Position numbers and translations under genes: made by a program
In this document: piece after piece, positions 16,603 through 25,336 of the stretch
Position numbering within the stretch: the first letter of the stretch is position 1
Layout of the letters: every line of letters starts with the position of its first letter
Origin: Telluribacter sp035998675
GTDB lineage: Bacteria; Bacteroidota; Bacteroidia; Cytophagales; Spirosomataceae
DNA: 64,000 bases
Assembly: GCF_035998675.1 (NCBI RefSeq)
Contig: NZ_DASYHI010000007.1
Span: 1-64,000, forward strand
Direction: 5' to 3'
Notes under the pieces: generated by a model
The model's database searches: none
Told to the model about the DNA's origin: nothing
Seen by the model: only the letters and a program-made list of their open reading frames with translations

Positions 16603-19263
16603 TTAGAACAAAGTTCTGGCTTTTTCCAATGCGTTATCCAGCCCTTCGGGGGCCGAGCCACCCGCCGTCGCAAAAAATGGTTGACCACCTCCGCCTCCGC
16701 GTATTTCTTTGGCCAGCTCTTTCACAATTTGTCCGGCGTTCAGGTTTTTTTGTTTGACCAGTTCCTCGGCAATAAAAACCGACAGTTGGGGTTTGCCATT
16801 CAACTCAGTACCCAGTACGGCAATCAAGTTATCAACCTGCTGGCGAAGTTCGTAGGAAAGCTGTTTCAGGGCATCAACATGGGGTATTTCCACCTTTTCT
16901 ACCAGAAGGTTAAAACCATCTTTAGCCTGTACTTTGGTAGCCAGCTCTGTTTTCAGGGCTTGTACCTTTTCATTTTCCAGCGCTTCAATCCGCTTCTGTA
17001 ACGAGCTGCGTTCTTCCAGCAGGTTTTCCACTGCTTGTACAAGGTCTTTAGGGGCTTTTAACAAGTCCTTCAGCCGGGTTAGCGTTTCTTCCTGCTCCCG
17101 CATCAGTTCCAGGGCTTTTTCACCCGTTACGGCTTCTACCCGGCGTACCCCGGCCGAAACCGAGCCTTCGGTAATAAACTTAAACAGACCAATCTCACCC
17201 GTACTGGGCGCGTGGGTACCTCCGCACAGTTCCAGCGAAAAAATTGGGTCAAAGGTAATGACCCGCACGAAATCGCCGTATTTTTCACCGAAGGTAGCCG
17301 TAGCCCCCATTTCCATCGCCTGCTTAATGGGCACATTACGTTTTTCGTCCAGAGCAATATTCTGCCGGATTCTTTCATTAACTAGGTCCTCAATTTGTTT
17401 CAGCTCCTCGTCCGTCACTTTCGCAAAATGCGAAAAGTCAAAACGAAGTACTTCGTCGTTGAGGTAGGAACCTTTCTGGGCTACGTGACTACCCAGTACC
17501 TTGCGCATGGATGAAAGCATCAGGTGGGTAGCCGTATGATTGGCCATTATTTTACGACGACGGGTTTCGTCAATACGGGCCGTTACCACTTCGGCCGTCT
17601 GCAGTACTTCATCCAGATTTTTATCCCGCGAGATGTGAACAAACAAATCATTTTCCTTGCGGGTGTCTTCAATATATATCCTCTTTTTCTGGCCTTCCAG
17701 TTCCAGCTCAAGTACCCCTTTGTCTCCAACCTGTCCCCCCATTTCGGCGTAGAAAGGCGTGCGGTCCAGCACAATATGGTACTCTTCTCCCGCTTTGGTC
17801 TTTACCTTGCGGTACTTTACCACGTAGCTTTGGGTTTCGGTAAAGTCATAGCCCAGAAATTCCACCCCCTCCGACTCCCGCAGTTCCACCCAGTCGGTAG
17901 CTTCGCGGCTGGCGTCGGTCCGGGAGCGGGCCTTTTGGCGGGCTAGTGCCTGCCGGAATCCTTCCTCGTCAATCTTAAATCCTTTTTCGCGGGCAATGAG
18001 CGCGGTCAGGTCCACGGGGAAGCCAAAGGTGTCGCTCAGCTCAAATACATCTTCACCCGCCAGGGTATTCTCCTGCTTTTCGGCCAGGCCGGAGGTAATC
18101 ATATCCAGGCGCTTAAGGCCGGCTTCCAGGGTACGGAGAAAACTTTTTTCTTCTTCCAGAATTACCCTGGTTACAAATTCTTCCTGCGCTTTCAGTTCGG
18201 GGAATACATCTTTGAACTGTTCGGAAAGTGTAGGTAGCAGACGGTTCAGGAACGGCTCGGTGAAGCCCAGGTAGGAGTACCCGTAGCGTATCGCCCGACG
18301 AAGAATACGGCGTATAACGTAGCCTGCCTTTACGTTGGAAGGCAGCTGACCGTCGGTAATGGCAAAGGATACGGCCCGGATATGGTCGGCAATCACCCGC
18401 ATAGCGACATTGGACATACGGTTATCGGCGGTTTCAGCCTGGCTGTACGTTTTACCCGAAAGTTCCTCTAGTACCTGTATGGTATTCTGAAAAACGTCGG
18501 TATCGTAATTGGATGTTTTCTGCTGAATGGCCATGCAGAGGCGCTCGAAACCCATGCCGGTATCCACGTGCCGGGCGGGCAGGGGAATGAGGGAGCCGTC
18601 GGCCTTGCGCTCAAACTGCATGAATACGAGGTTCCAGATTTCCACCACCTGCGGGTGGTCCCGGTTTACCAGCTCCTTGCCGGATACCCGCTCCACCTCG
18701 TCCTGCGGGCGCAGGTCCACGTGAATTTCAGAGCAGGGGCCGCAGGGACCCGTATCACCCATTTCCCAAAAGTTATCTTTTTTGTTTCCCAGAATAATCC
18801 GGCCCTCACCTACAATGGGTTTCCAGAGGTCCCAGGCTTCCTGGTCGAAGGCCACGCCTTCCTGCTCATTTCCTTCAAATACCGACACGTAAAGACGGTC
18901 TTTGGGCAGCTGGTACACCTCAGTCAGTAGCTCCCAAGCCCAGGTAATGGCTTCTTTCTTAAAGTAGTCCCCAAACGACCAGTTGCCCAGCATTTCGAAC
19001 ATGGTGTGGTGGTAGGTATCAAAGCCTACTTCTTCCAGGTCATTGTGCTTGCCCGAAACGCGCAGGCACTTCTGCGTATCGGCAATACGGCGGGAGGGTG
19101 GGGTACCATTTCCCAGAAAGAAATCCTTGAACTGCGCCATCCCGGAGTTATTAAACATGAGGGTAGGGTCGTTCTTGGCGACCAGCGGAGCCGAAGAGAC
19201 AATGATGTGTTCTTTGCTGCGAAAAAAGTCCAGGAAAGCCTGGCGAATCTGATGCGAGGTCAT
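16603..19263 (-). CDS. alaS: Alanine-tRNA ligase
   Basis: 886 residues from ATG 19263 (MTSHQIRQAFLDFF); an ATG three codons earlier (19272) is also in frame. It charges tRNA-Ala with alanine in the cytoplasm. The class II catalytic core is at the N-terminus (FNNSGMAQFKDFFLG, TGPCGPCSEI, HVDTGMGFERL). The editing domain has HTATHLML and the zinc-site segment SLELCGGTHAPSTGE. The C-Ala domain ends with GGGGGQPFFATAGG. Full length for the family. A TAACTTTG promoter box lies 103 bp upstream. Confidence 0.97.
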   Translation of the reverse strand: MTSHQIRQAFLDFFRSKEHIIVSSAPLVAKNDPTLMFNNSGMAQFKDFFLGNGTPPSRRIADTQKCLRVSGKHNDLEEVGFDTYHHTMFEMLGNWSFGDYFKKEAITWAWELLTEVYQLPKDRLYVSVFEGNEQEGVAFDQEAWDLWKPIVGEGRIILGNKKDNFWEMGDTGPCGPCSEIHVDLRPQDEVERVSGKELVNRDHPQVVEIWNLVFMQFERKADGSLIPLPARHVDTGMGFERLCMAIQQKTSNYDTDVFQNTIQVLEELSGKTYSQAETADNRMSNVAMRVIADHIRAVSFAITDGQLPSNVKAGYVIRRILRRAIRYGYSYLGFTEPFLNRLLPTLSEQFKDVFPELKAQEEFVTRVILEEEKSFLRTLEAGLKRLDMITSGLAEKQENTLAGEDVFELSDTFGFPVDLTALIAREKGFKIDEEGFRQALARQKARSRTDASREATDWVELRESEGVEFLGYDFTETQSYVVKYRKVKTKAGEEYHIVLDRTPFYAEMGGQVGDKGVLELELEGQKKRIYIEDTRKENDLFVHISRDKNLDEVLQTAEVVTARIDETRRRKIMANHTATHLMLSSMRKVLGSHVAQKGSYLNDEVLRFDFSHFAKVTDEELKQIEDLVNERIRQNIALDEKRNVPIKQAMEMGATATFGEKYGDFVRVITFDPIFSLELCGGTHAPSTGEIGLFKFITEGSVSAGVRRVEAVTGEKALELMREQEETLTRLKDLLKAPKDLVQAVENLLEERSSLQKRIEALENEKVQALKTELATKVQAKDGFNLLVEKVEIPHVDALKQLSYELRQQVDNLIAVLGTELNGKPQLSVFIAEELVKQKNLNAGQIVKELAKEIRGGGGGQPFFATAGGSAPEGLDNALEKARTLF

Positions 19264-19365
19264 GGTATTCAATGGGTATATGAGTCGGAATTTTACACTT
19301 CACCTCCTTGTCAAAAGTACCGGGTAAAAGGTACTTGTGGGTTAAAAGAAGGTAGAAAATTCCCG

Positions 19366-19373
19366 CAAAGTTA
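19366..19373 (-). promoter_or_regulatory. Bacteroidota-type -7 promoter box for alaS
   Basis: TAACTTTG on the minus strand, 103 bases before ATG 19263. The long leader could hold regulation, but no riboswitch-like structure was recognised. No clear TTG box. Confidence 0.4.
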
Positions 19374-19513
19374 ATGAAAATAATAGTTGTGCACTACGTA
19401 AAAACCGGATTAAAGGACAGGGCCATCAATTCTCCGGCTGAGGGAAAGGCTTGGTTGGTAGTAGTAAAAATCAATTGACCAGAAGTGCATTCGGCAATTC
19501 ACCCCAAGGCTGT

Positions 19514-19521
19514 TATCTTTG
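19514..19521 (+). promoter_or_regulatory. Bacteroidota-type -7 promoter box for MerR gene
   Basis: TATCTTTG on the plus strand, 21 bases before ATG 19543. This matches TAnnTTTG at the usual distance. The -33 region is not clear. Confidence 0.5.
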
Positions 19522-19542
19522 TGCATATAGCTACGTCACCCC

Positions 19543-19854
19543 ATGAGCAAACCAACCAAACTATACTACGATACTAATGAAGTAGCCGAAATAGTAGGCT
19601 GCGAAGCTTCTGCCCTGCGGTTCTGGGAAAAGAAGTTTCCGCATTTAAATCCCAAGCGCGATTCGCGCAACCGCCGCCGCTACACCGAGGCCGATATTGA
19701 AGTGGTACGCAAAATAATGTATCAGAAAGAGAAGCAGGGCCGTACCCTCAAAGGTACCCGCGAGCAGCTGAACCACCGCGAAACCGCCCAGAACCTTATA
19801 CACCGCCTGAGCCGGTTGCGGGAGTTTCTGGTGGAACTGAAAGAAAATATGTAG
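19543..19854 (+). CDS. MerR-family transcriptional regulator
   Basis: 103 residues. An N-terminal winged-helix MerR DNA-binding domain (YYDTNEVAEIVGCEASALRFWEKKF, cited here as positions 8-32) is followed by RRRYTEADIEVVRKI and a short helical dimerisation segment. No effector-binding C-terminal domain is present, as is usual for the small MerR proteins of Bacteroidota. The target is unknown. It sits alone between the alaS leader (divergent) and the M28 peptidase gene, with its own promoter box. Confidence 0.9.
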   Translation: MSKPTKLYYDTNEVAEIVGCEASALRFWEKKFPHLNPKRDSRNRRRYTEADIEVVRKIMYQKEKQGRTLKGTREQLNHRETAQNLIHRLSRLREFLVELKENM

Positions 19855-19914
19855 ATAAGGTACCTGCGCCCTGACCGGTACGGCTACAAATCAAAAAGCG
19901 GTAGGTAATCGTTA

Positions 19915-19922
19915 TAGCTTTG
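19915..19922 (+). promoter_or_regulatory. Bacteroidota-type -7 promoter box for M28 peptidase gene
   Basis: TAGCTTTG on the plus strand, 23 bases before ATG 19946. It matches TAnnTTTG. No clear -33 TTG is seen. Confidence 0.45.
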
Positions 19923-19945
19923 GCTATTCACGTTTTTAATTCGAT

Positions 19946-21175
19946 ATGAAAAAATTACTCATCCCGTTTCTTGTTTTGGCTGCCGGATATACGGGTTACG
20001 GCCAATCCTTAAATGCCAACGACCTGCGACGGCACGTGGTGGTCCTGGCGGCCGATTCGCTCGAAGGACGGGGAACGGCAACGCTGGGGGAGATTAAGGC
20101 GGCTAACTACATAGCCGCATTTTTTAAAAAAACCGGATTGGTCCCCAAGGGTGACGAGGGAAGTTATTTTCAGTTGTTCGGCCTTACCATTCCGTTTGAA
20201 GGAGTACCCCACCAGGTAACCTCCCGCAATGTAGTGGGCTTCCTGGACAATGGGGCCGAAAAAACCATCGTTATCGGAGCCCACTATGACCACCTGGGGC
20301 GGGGCTTCCAGGCAGGTTCGCTGGCACCTAAGGGCAAAGGGGTTATCCATAACGGCGCCGACGACAATGCCTCCGGCACGGCGGGCATGATGGAACTGGC
20401 CCGGCACCTGGCCGGCAACGGGGTCAAAGAACGCCACAATTTTCTATTCATCGCTTTTTCGGGAGAGGAGCTGGGGCTGCTGGGGTCCAAGTTTTATGTT
20501 AACAATCCCACGGTACCGCTCGCCAATGTTTCATTTATGGTTAATCTGGACATGATCGGACGCCTGAATCCGCAAAAAGGAGTAACCATCGGGGGATGGG
20601 GTACCAGTCCGGCCTGGGGGCGACTCATGCCCGCCATTGCCCTACAGGACAACGTGAAATACGGCGTGGACTCTTCGGGAATCGGCGCCTCTGACCATAC
20701 CTCGTTTTATCTGAAAGGGATTCCGGTGCTGTTCTTTTTCACGGGTGTTCACAGCGACTACCACAAACCGGATGATGATGCCGAAAAAATAAACGTGGCC
20801 GGTACCGTAAGTGTCCTTCGCCTGATAACCAATCTGGTGGAAAAAGTAGGAGCGGAACCGACTGAGCCCGCCTTTACTCCCGCCGGAAATCCGCACGGAG
20901 GACGTACTACCCAAAGTACCTTCAATGTAACCCTGGGCGTCATGCCGGACTACGCGTATGGTGGAAAGGGGCTCAAAATAGACGCCGTAACCGAAAACCG
21001 ACCGGCCGAAGCAGCCGGTATCAAGGCCGGCGATGTAGTGATCCGGATGGGCGAGTACCCGGTCAATGATATTCAGGACTACATGAAAGCCTTAGGTAAG
21101 TTTGAAAAAGGGCAAAGTACTGAGGTCGAAGTACAACGAGGAACGGATAAAAAGGTACTTAGCGTAATTTTTTAG
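19946..21175 (+). CDS. Secreted M28-family zinc peptidase with PDZ domain
   Basis: 409 residues with a signal peptide (MKKLLIPFLVLAAGYTGYGQ). The M28 catalytic domain shows all metal ligands: H113 (GAHYDHLG), D139 (NGADDNASG), E174/E175 (SGEELGLLG), D202 (NLDMIGR) and H273 (SDYHKPDDD). Residues 328-405 form a PDZ domain (ENRPAEAAGIKAGDVVIRMG) that probably recruits substrate. It is an exported aminopeptidase or carboxypeptidase of the periplasm or outer surface. Single-gene unit with a promoter box 23 bp upstream and a strong terminator downstream. Confidence 0.92.
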   Translation: MKKLLIPFLVLAAGYTGYGQSLNANDLRRHVVVLAADSLEGRGTATLGEIKAANYIAAFFKKTGLVPKGDEGSYFQLFGLTIPFEGVPHQVTSRNVVGFLDNGAEKTIVIGAHYDHLGRGFQAGSLAPKGKGVIHNGADDNASGTAGMMELARHLAGNGVKERHNFLFIAFSGEELGLLGSKFYVNNPTVPLANVSFMVNLDMIGRLNPQKGVTIGGWGTSPAWGRLMPAIALQDNVKYGVDSSGIGASDHTSFYLKGIPVLFFFTGVHSDYHKPDDDAEKINVAGTVSVLRLITNLVEKVGAEPTEPAFTPAGNPHGGRTTQSTFNVTLGVMPDYAYGGKGLKIDAVTENRPAEAAGIKAGDVVIRMGEYPVNDIQDYMKALGKFEKGQSTEVEVQRGTDKKVLSVIF

Positions 21176-21185
21176 AACAGATGCC

Positions 21186-21227
21186 AAAAAAAGCCGCTAC
21201 ATCAATCAGGTGTAGCGGCTTTTTTTA
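21186..21227. terminator. Bidirectional intrinsic terminator
   Basis: GCCGCTACA / TGTAGCGGC stem (21193-21201, 21211-21219) flanked by seven A on the left and seven T on the right. It serves the M28 gene and the convergent methyltransferase gene. Confidence 0.88.
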
Positions 21228-21839
21228 TTGCTTAATAGCATCCACAATCAGCGATGTATAGACCAGCTTTCCTCCCTGGTTCCGCTGGTCGTGGTCGGCG
21301 GAACGGCGAATGAGGCCATCCTCCGGAAGCCAATCATTTTTATGGAATTTTCCCTGCTCATCAAAGTACTCTACCAACCTCACCTTATAGCCGATGCCCT
21401 CCAGAAACTCCGTCATGAGCCGATAATTGTACAGGATTTTGTGGTCATCCGCGCCTTCACCGGTTCCACCGGGTTTTACCTTATTAATGTACTCCTCATC
21501 CGGATGAAAACCATCGGGTACCGCTACCCTTAAAAAACCGCCCGGTTTTAAAAACGTATGGCAGTTGACAAAGGCCGTTTTTCCGTCGGCTTCGGTAAAG
21601 TGTTCCCACACGTGCTCGGCCAGAATACGGCTGATGGAGCTTTCCCGAAAGTACTGTCGCCAGTCGTCGGCTTTCAGGATATTCAGCGTTTCTATATCGG
21701 TATGAATCCAGCCCGAAAAGCTGGTATAACCCGAGCCAATGACCACTTTCAGCGGCTTGTTTTCATCGTAGCTGCTGAGTTGGTACAAACTGGTGGGCTT
21801 TTTGAGCAGGTCGGCGAATTTTCGTTGCAGATAGGACAT
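21225..21839 (-). CDS. SAM-dependent methyltransferase-like protein
   Basis: 204 residues, cytoplasmic. The fold is suggested by PLKVVIGSGYTSFSGWIHTD (a shortened SAM-binding motif I with acidic end of strand 2), then ISRILAEHVWEHF and FLKPGGFLRVAVPDG, as in class I methyltransferases of the COG4627 type. Glycine-rich motif I is GSGYT rather than GxGxG, which is usual in this group. The substrate is unknown; relatives often sit in polysaccharide clusters, but the neighbours here do not support that. A TACCTTTG box lies 35 bp upstream. Confidence 0.75.
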   Translation of the reverse strand: MSYLQRKFADLLKKPTSLYQLSSYDENKPLKVVIGSGYTSFSGWIHTDIETLNILKADDWRQYFRESSISRILAEHVWEHFTEADGKTAFVNCHTFLKPGGFLRVAVPDGFHPDEEYINKVKPGGTGEGADDHKILYNYRLMTEFLEGIGYKVRLVEYFDEQGKFHKNDWLPEDGLIRRSADHDQRNQGGKLVYTSLIVDAIKQ

Positions 21840-21873
21840 TTTAACTCTGTATTTTGGAGTCTTGTTAAGGAAA

Positions 21874-21881
21874 CAAAGGTA
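21874..21881 (-). promoter_or_regulatory. Bacteroidota-type -7 promoter box for methyltransferase gene
   Basis: TACCTTTG on the minus strand, 35 bases before ATG 21839. Candidate only; the -33 element is not clear. Confidence 0.45.
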
Positions 21882-22008
21882 ATGGAATGCCAGTGATTAC
21901 GATTGATGAAAGAAAAATAGCCAGGGGCAGAAAAACATAATTAGCCCGAAAGCAGTATTCTTTCAAAATTTGCGAGTATATTTCTTAGGTACTTAAATAA
22001 ACGACATC

Positions 22009-22122
22009 ATGGCAAAAGGAAAGAATCCTTCCAAGGGAAGCCCCAAGAAGGAACCCGAGAAAACGCTCAAGGAAAAGCGGGCCGAGAAAGAGGCAAAACG
22101 CAACAGTAAGAAAGACTATTAA
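22009..22122 (+). CDS. Small lysine-rich basic protein
   Basis: A 37-residue reading frame (MAKGKNPSKGSPKKEP ... RNSKKDY). Nearly half of its residues are lysine or arginine, with no hydrophobic core, so it is probably disordered and able to bind nucleic acid or ribosomes. Support comes from an ATG placed after an AT-rich leader, a clean stop, and an intrinsic terminator 25 bp after the stop. Similar short MAK...K-rich proteins occur in other Cytophagales genomes. No function is known. Confidence 0.6.
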   Translation: MAKGKNPSKGSPKKEPEKTLKEKRAEKEAKRNSKKDY

Positions 22123-22146
22123 TAACTAAGCAGAATTTCATGGACA

Positions 22147-22184
22147 CCTCCGGCTGCCGCTTTTTACGGGGCCGGAGGTTTTTT
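22147..22184 (+). terminator. Intrinsic terminator after small basic protein gene
   Basis: CCTCCGGC (22147-22154) pairs with GCCGGAGG (22171-22178), followed by six T. Confidence 0.85.
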
Positions 22185-22190
22185 GTGCAG

Positions 22191-22415
22191 CTACCGCCTT
22201 TCCAGCATCCGCAGGTATAAGTCTTCCACCTTTTTGCGCGCCCAGGGCGTTTTCCTCAAAAATTTCAGACTGCTTTTGATACTGGGGTCGTAGTTGAAAC
22301 TATTGATATTTACATAGTACCCCAGTTGCTCCCATCCGTAGTACTCCACGAGTTCATTCAGAATTGTCTCCAAAGTCTTGCCGTGTAAAGGATTATTGGG
22401 TTGTTCGGGATTCAT
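22191..22415 (-). CDS. VF530-family DNA-binding protein
   Basis: 74 residues. The NPLHGKTLETILNELVEYYGW and DPSIKSSLKFLRKTPWARKK segments (at positions 8-28 and 43-62) are diagnostic of the VF530/DUF2132 family, small helical proteins reported to have a DNA-binding fold. Full length for the family. The cellular role is not established. Convergent with the small basic protein gene. Confidence 0.9.
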   Translation of the reverse strand: MNPEQPNNPLHGKTLETILNELVEYYGWEQLGYYVNINSFNYDPSIKSSLKFLRKTPWARKKVEDLYLRMLERR

Positions 22416-22622
22416 AAAGTTTGGTAGGCTATGATTAAATCACAAATGTAACAATTGATAAGGAGGGCTGAGCCCATTGAGGGAAATTGCTTAGGTCACT
22501 TAAATGCTAAAATTGATAATTTGGTTACATTTTATCAAACAAAATCCAGCCTTATTTGTATAAAATATATACACCATAGCATTCTAACAATAAAATTATT
22601 CACAACTAACCATCCACTAATT

Positions 22623-23276
22623 ATGGCAAATATAGATATTGAAAAGAAAAACGGGGGCGGCTCCTGGCTTTGGATTTTGGGGCTGCTGCTACTGGTAGCC
22701 GCGCTGGCTTTTATTTTCTGGCCAAAAGAAACGAGTAGGGACCAGGACAACGTAACCGGTATCGCCACCACCGAACAGATGGCGGCCGGGGATGATAATT
22801 ATGCTTCCGACGATCGGGCAGGTACTACCTCTCAGCCGGTAACCAGCTTCGTGAACTGGTCTGAAAACATGTCCCAAAACGAAATGGGGCTGGGCCATGA
22901 GTTCACCAAAAACGGACTTATGAATATGGCCGATGCCCTGGCCGCGGTGGCCGAACGGGCGCCCGGTGTGAACCGCCAGCAGTTCAACAGCAAGTTAACT
23001 ACCATGAGGAACAAGGCCATTGCCATTACCAACAATTGGGAAAGCACTTCACACGCCAATAAAATAAAGGATGCTTTCCGGGCCAGTGCCGATGTAATGG
23101 AAGAACTGCAGCGAAGTTCATTTCCTGCTATAAATAATGACGTTCAGCGGGTACGGCAGTCCATTGATGCCATGGATACCAAGACGCTCACGCTGGACCA
23201 AAAGGAGAAAGTAAAGGACGTATTTAAGGAAGCAGCCGAAGTAGTTCAGTCCATGGACCAGAACCTGAACAGATAG
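22623..23276 (+). CDS. Membrane-anchored helical protein, unknown function
   Basis: 217 residues from ATG 22623 (MANIDIEKKNGGGSWLW); the open frame from 22455 is not supported because its extra residues look random. One transmembrane helix (about 15-32, LWILGLLLLVAALAFIFW) follows a short cytoplasmic start. The rest is a polar linker and a helical periplasmic domain (about 75-217) with regular heptad-like spacing (MADALAAVAER, ADVMEELQRSSFP). The gene lies 43 bp before the PRC-barrel gene and probably forms an operon with it. I do not recognise the family; an envelope-stress role is suggested only by the neighbour. Confidence 0.7.
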   Translation: MANIDIEKKNGGGSWLWILGLLLLVAALAFIFWPKETSRDQDNVTGIATTEQMAAGDDNYASDDRAGTTSQPVTSFVNWSENMSQNEMGLGHEFTKNGLMNMADALAAVAERAPGVNRQQFNSKLTTMRNKAIAITNNWESTSHANKIKDAFRASADVMEELQRSSFPAINNDVQRVRQSIDAMDTKTLTLDQKEKVKDVFKEAAEVVQSMDQNLNR

Positions 23277-23319
23277 TTGACTAACTGGTTAATGTAGTAC
23301 CTAAAAAACAAACACCATT

Positions 23320-23889
23320 ATGGAAAATAGAAATGTAAACGATGAAAGAAGTACGACCTCAGGGGAAAATACCTTATTCAGACTAAATGAAATAAGTGGC
23401 TACGATGTAGCGGACCATAGCCCCGACATAAGAGGTTGGGCCGTAAGAAGTCGCGATGGCCGGAAAATTGGCCGGGTAAAAGACCTGATTTTTGATAAAA
23501 CAGCCATGAAAGTCAGGTACATGGACTTGGAACTGGAAAAAGAGTACATGGCCGACAGTGACCACTCAGACATCCATTTGCTGGTACCCATCGGGGCCGC
23601 GCACGTGGATAAGGATGAAGATTTTGTTGTTGTCGATCGCATTATGACGCACGATGAACTGCAACGGTACCCACGTTCGGGTGGAGGCTTTATCACCCGG
23701 GATTACGAGCAGGCCGTTGTTAATTATCATAATGGAGCAAATACCTCCACCTCAGTGCAGAGTAATCCGGGGCAAACCAGCGGTAGTAAAGATGACCCCA
23801 TTATCGCTTACGACAGCGATGATGACCAGACTTTTTATAACAAGGATTGCTTCCGGGAGGATAACCTGTACCGGAATCGTCGGGTATAG
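23320..23889 (+). CDS. PRC-barrel domain protein
   Basis: 189 residues. A PRC-barrel domain occupies about 25-115 (DIRGWAVRSRDGRKIGRVKDLIFD ... VRYMDLEL; key glycines in DGRKIGRV). The C-terminal 70 residues are low-complexity and polar (NTSTSVQSNPGQTSGS) and end in a basic RNRRV. PRC-barrel proteins of this type are common stress-responsive proteins in soil bacteria; the exact role is not known. No signal peptide. It follows the membrane-anchored helical protein gene and is closed by a long hairpin terminator. Confidence 0.85.
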   Translation: MENRNVNDERSTTSGENTLFRLNEISGYDVADHSPDIRGWAVRSRDGRKIGRVKDLIFDKTAMKVRYMDLELEKEYMADSDHSDIHLLVPIGAAHVDKDEDFVVVDRIMTHDELQRYPRSGGGFITRDYEQAVVNYHNGANTSTSVQSNPGQTSGSKDDPIIAYDSDDDQTFYNKDCFREDNLYRNRRV

Positions 23890-23906
23890 TACAATCTCCC
23901 TTTGTT

Positions 23907-23977
23907 AAATCTCCCTTCAGATGAGTCATTCTAGGCCTTTTCGGGCCAAGGATGAGCTCTCCCGAAGGGAGATTTTT
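23907..23977 (+). terminator. Long hairpin terminator after PRC-barrel gene
   Basis: A perfect 12-bp arm pair, AAATCTCCCTTC (23907-23918) with its complement at 23964-23975, spans a 45-base loop that includes another small GGCC stem (CTAGGCC / GGGCC). It ends in TTTTT. A shorter copy of the left arm sits just before it (AATCTCCC, 23893-23900). Confidence 0.65.
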
Positions 23978-24023
23978 CTGCTTCCTAAGTACCTGGTAGC
24001 GCTGCCCCATCAGGAGTCAGGTT

Positions 24024-24926
24024 TTATTGGGATTGAAGTTTTGATAATTCCGTAAATAACTCCTTCTGCCGTTCAGTAAGCCCCGTAGGCAGTTTTACTT
24101 CGAAAGTTACGTACAGGTCCCCAAACTGACCGTCCTTTTTATACACCGGAAAGCCTTTGCCTTTCAGTCGTATTTTGGTGCCATTCTGGGTTTCGGGCTT
24201 TACAGGTACCTTCACTTTTCCGTCCATTGTTTCGAGCATAATTTCTCCGCCCAGTACTGCCGTATACAAGTCAAGATTTTCGGTCAGGTACAAATCATTC
24301 CCCGACCGTTTGTACCTCGGATGTTCGGGAATGTTGAAGGTAATATACAGGTCACCGTTCGGACCACCGCTGGGGCCAGGGCCTCCGTGTCCGGTAATTT
24401 TTATGGTTTGCCCGTTTTCGATACCGGCCGGTATTGTAATCCGGATATTCCTGCCATTCACACCTAAAGTTTGTTTATGAGTCCGGTAGGCATCTTCCAG
24501 GCTTAGCTGTACTTCAGCCGAATAATCCTGTCCCTTGAACTTTGCACCGGCCCTATGGGTGCGTCCACTATTGCCAAACATTGATTCAAAGAAATCCGAG
24601 AAGTCGGAATAGTCGCCCGTTGGGCCGCCTCCTGAGTACCACTGGCCACGCGCCTGTCCCCCGTTTGCCCGGTCCCGGCGCATCCGTTCATATTCTTCGG
24701 CATGCTGCCAGTCTTTGCCATACTGGTCGTACTTTTTCCGTTTTTCGGGATCACTTAGTACTTCATTGGCTTCGTTAACCTGCTGAAATTTCCGGTGTGC
24801 TTCCTGATCATCCGGGTTGACGTCAGGGTGGTACTTACGGGCCAGTTTCCGGTACGCATTCTTAATTTCCTTTTCGGTGGCGTTCTTGTCAATTCCCAAT
24901 ACCTGATAGTAATCAACGTAATTCAT
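24024..24926 (-). CDS. CbpA-like DnaJ co-chaperone
   Basis: 300 residues. J domain at 1-70 with the HPD motif at 33-35 (KYHPDVNPDD), which stimulates DnaK ATPase. A glycine-rich linker (about 85-120, YSGGGPTGDYSDFSDFF) follows, then the two beta-barrel C-terminal domains (about 130-295; RITIPAGIENGQTIKI, KVPVKPETQNGTKIRLKGKGFP). The cysteine-rich zinc finger of full DnaJ is absent, so it belongs to the CbpA/class B type. It acts in the cytoplasm with DnaK during stress. Monocistronic. Confidence 0.92.
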   Translation of the reverse strand: MNYVDYYQVLGIDKNATEKEIKNAYRKLARKYHPDVNPDDQEAHRKFQQVNEANEVLSDPEKRKKYDQYGKDWQHAEEYERMRRDRANGGQARGQWYSGGGPTGDYSDFSDFFESMFGNSGRTHRAGAKFKGQDYSAEVQLSLEDAYRTHKQTLGVNGRNIRITIPAGIENGQTIKITGHGGPGPSGGPNGDLYITFNIPEHPRYKRSGNDLYLTENLDLYTAVLGGEIMLETMDGKVKVPVKPETQNGTKIRLKGKGFPVYKKDGQFGDLYVTFEVKLPTGLTERQKELFTELSKLQSQ

Positions 24927-25033
24927 AAATTTCCGAAATTATAGGTTAATTACTAAAATGGAGGAGAATGTGTCCGTTCCCAGGTACTTACCAATTAACG
25001 ATAAGTACTCAATAGTGTACGAAGGAATTTAAG

Positions 25034-25219
25034 TTTAGCCCCAGCGGGGCGGTACTTTAGTAGAAATAGCATCAAAAGTGTACAAAAAGCTCCGTAGGAG
25101 CGACACATTTATCGCTAGATGTCGCACCGCGCGGCGGCCGCCTACGGAGCTTAAATCTCTCCCAAATGCCAATCTACTACTAAGATTTAGCCCGGCAGCG
25201 GCCGTCCGCCTCTGGGGCC
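25034..25219. repeat. GC-rich palindromic (REP/BIME-like) repeat cluster
   Basis: Within the 410-bp gap 24927-25336 are two short hairpins, GCCCC-AGC-GGGGC (25038-25050) and GCTCC-GTA-GGAGC (25089-25101). Each has an altered partner to the right. The complement of AAGCTCCGTAGG at 25141-25152 is split from its GCGAC tail by a 15-base GC-rich insert (25126-25140). A second TTTAGCCC (25186) has a CGGCCG-containing GC-rich insert before TGGGGC. This is the look of a REP-type mosaic. Nothing else is evident in the gap. Confidence 0.6.
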
Positions 25220-25336
25220 TCTTTTGCATGTCTGATAATTCCTTCTTACACCTCTAATAAGTACTTGAGAAGTAAACAATAAATAGTACTTTATCAACAA
25301 TTTGAAAAAGCCTAAAGTTTACTGGATTTTGTATCT

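Noticed and set aside
16934..17467. 177-residue frame antisense to alaS
   Set aside because: Serine/arginine-rich shadow of the conserved alaS sequence.
22455..22622. N-terminal extension of the membrane-anchored helical protein
   Set aside because: The extra 56 residues look random and would place the membrane helix far from the N-terminus; ATG 22623 gives a normal layout.
24927..25336. Small gene in the repeat region (25035-25229, minus strand)
   Set aside because: The frame follows the palindromic repeats and encodes an arginine-rich, non-conserved-looking peptide.
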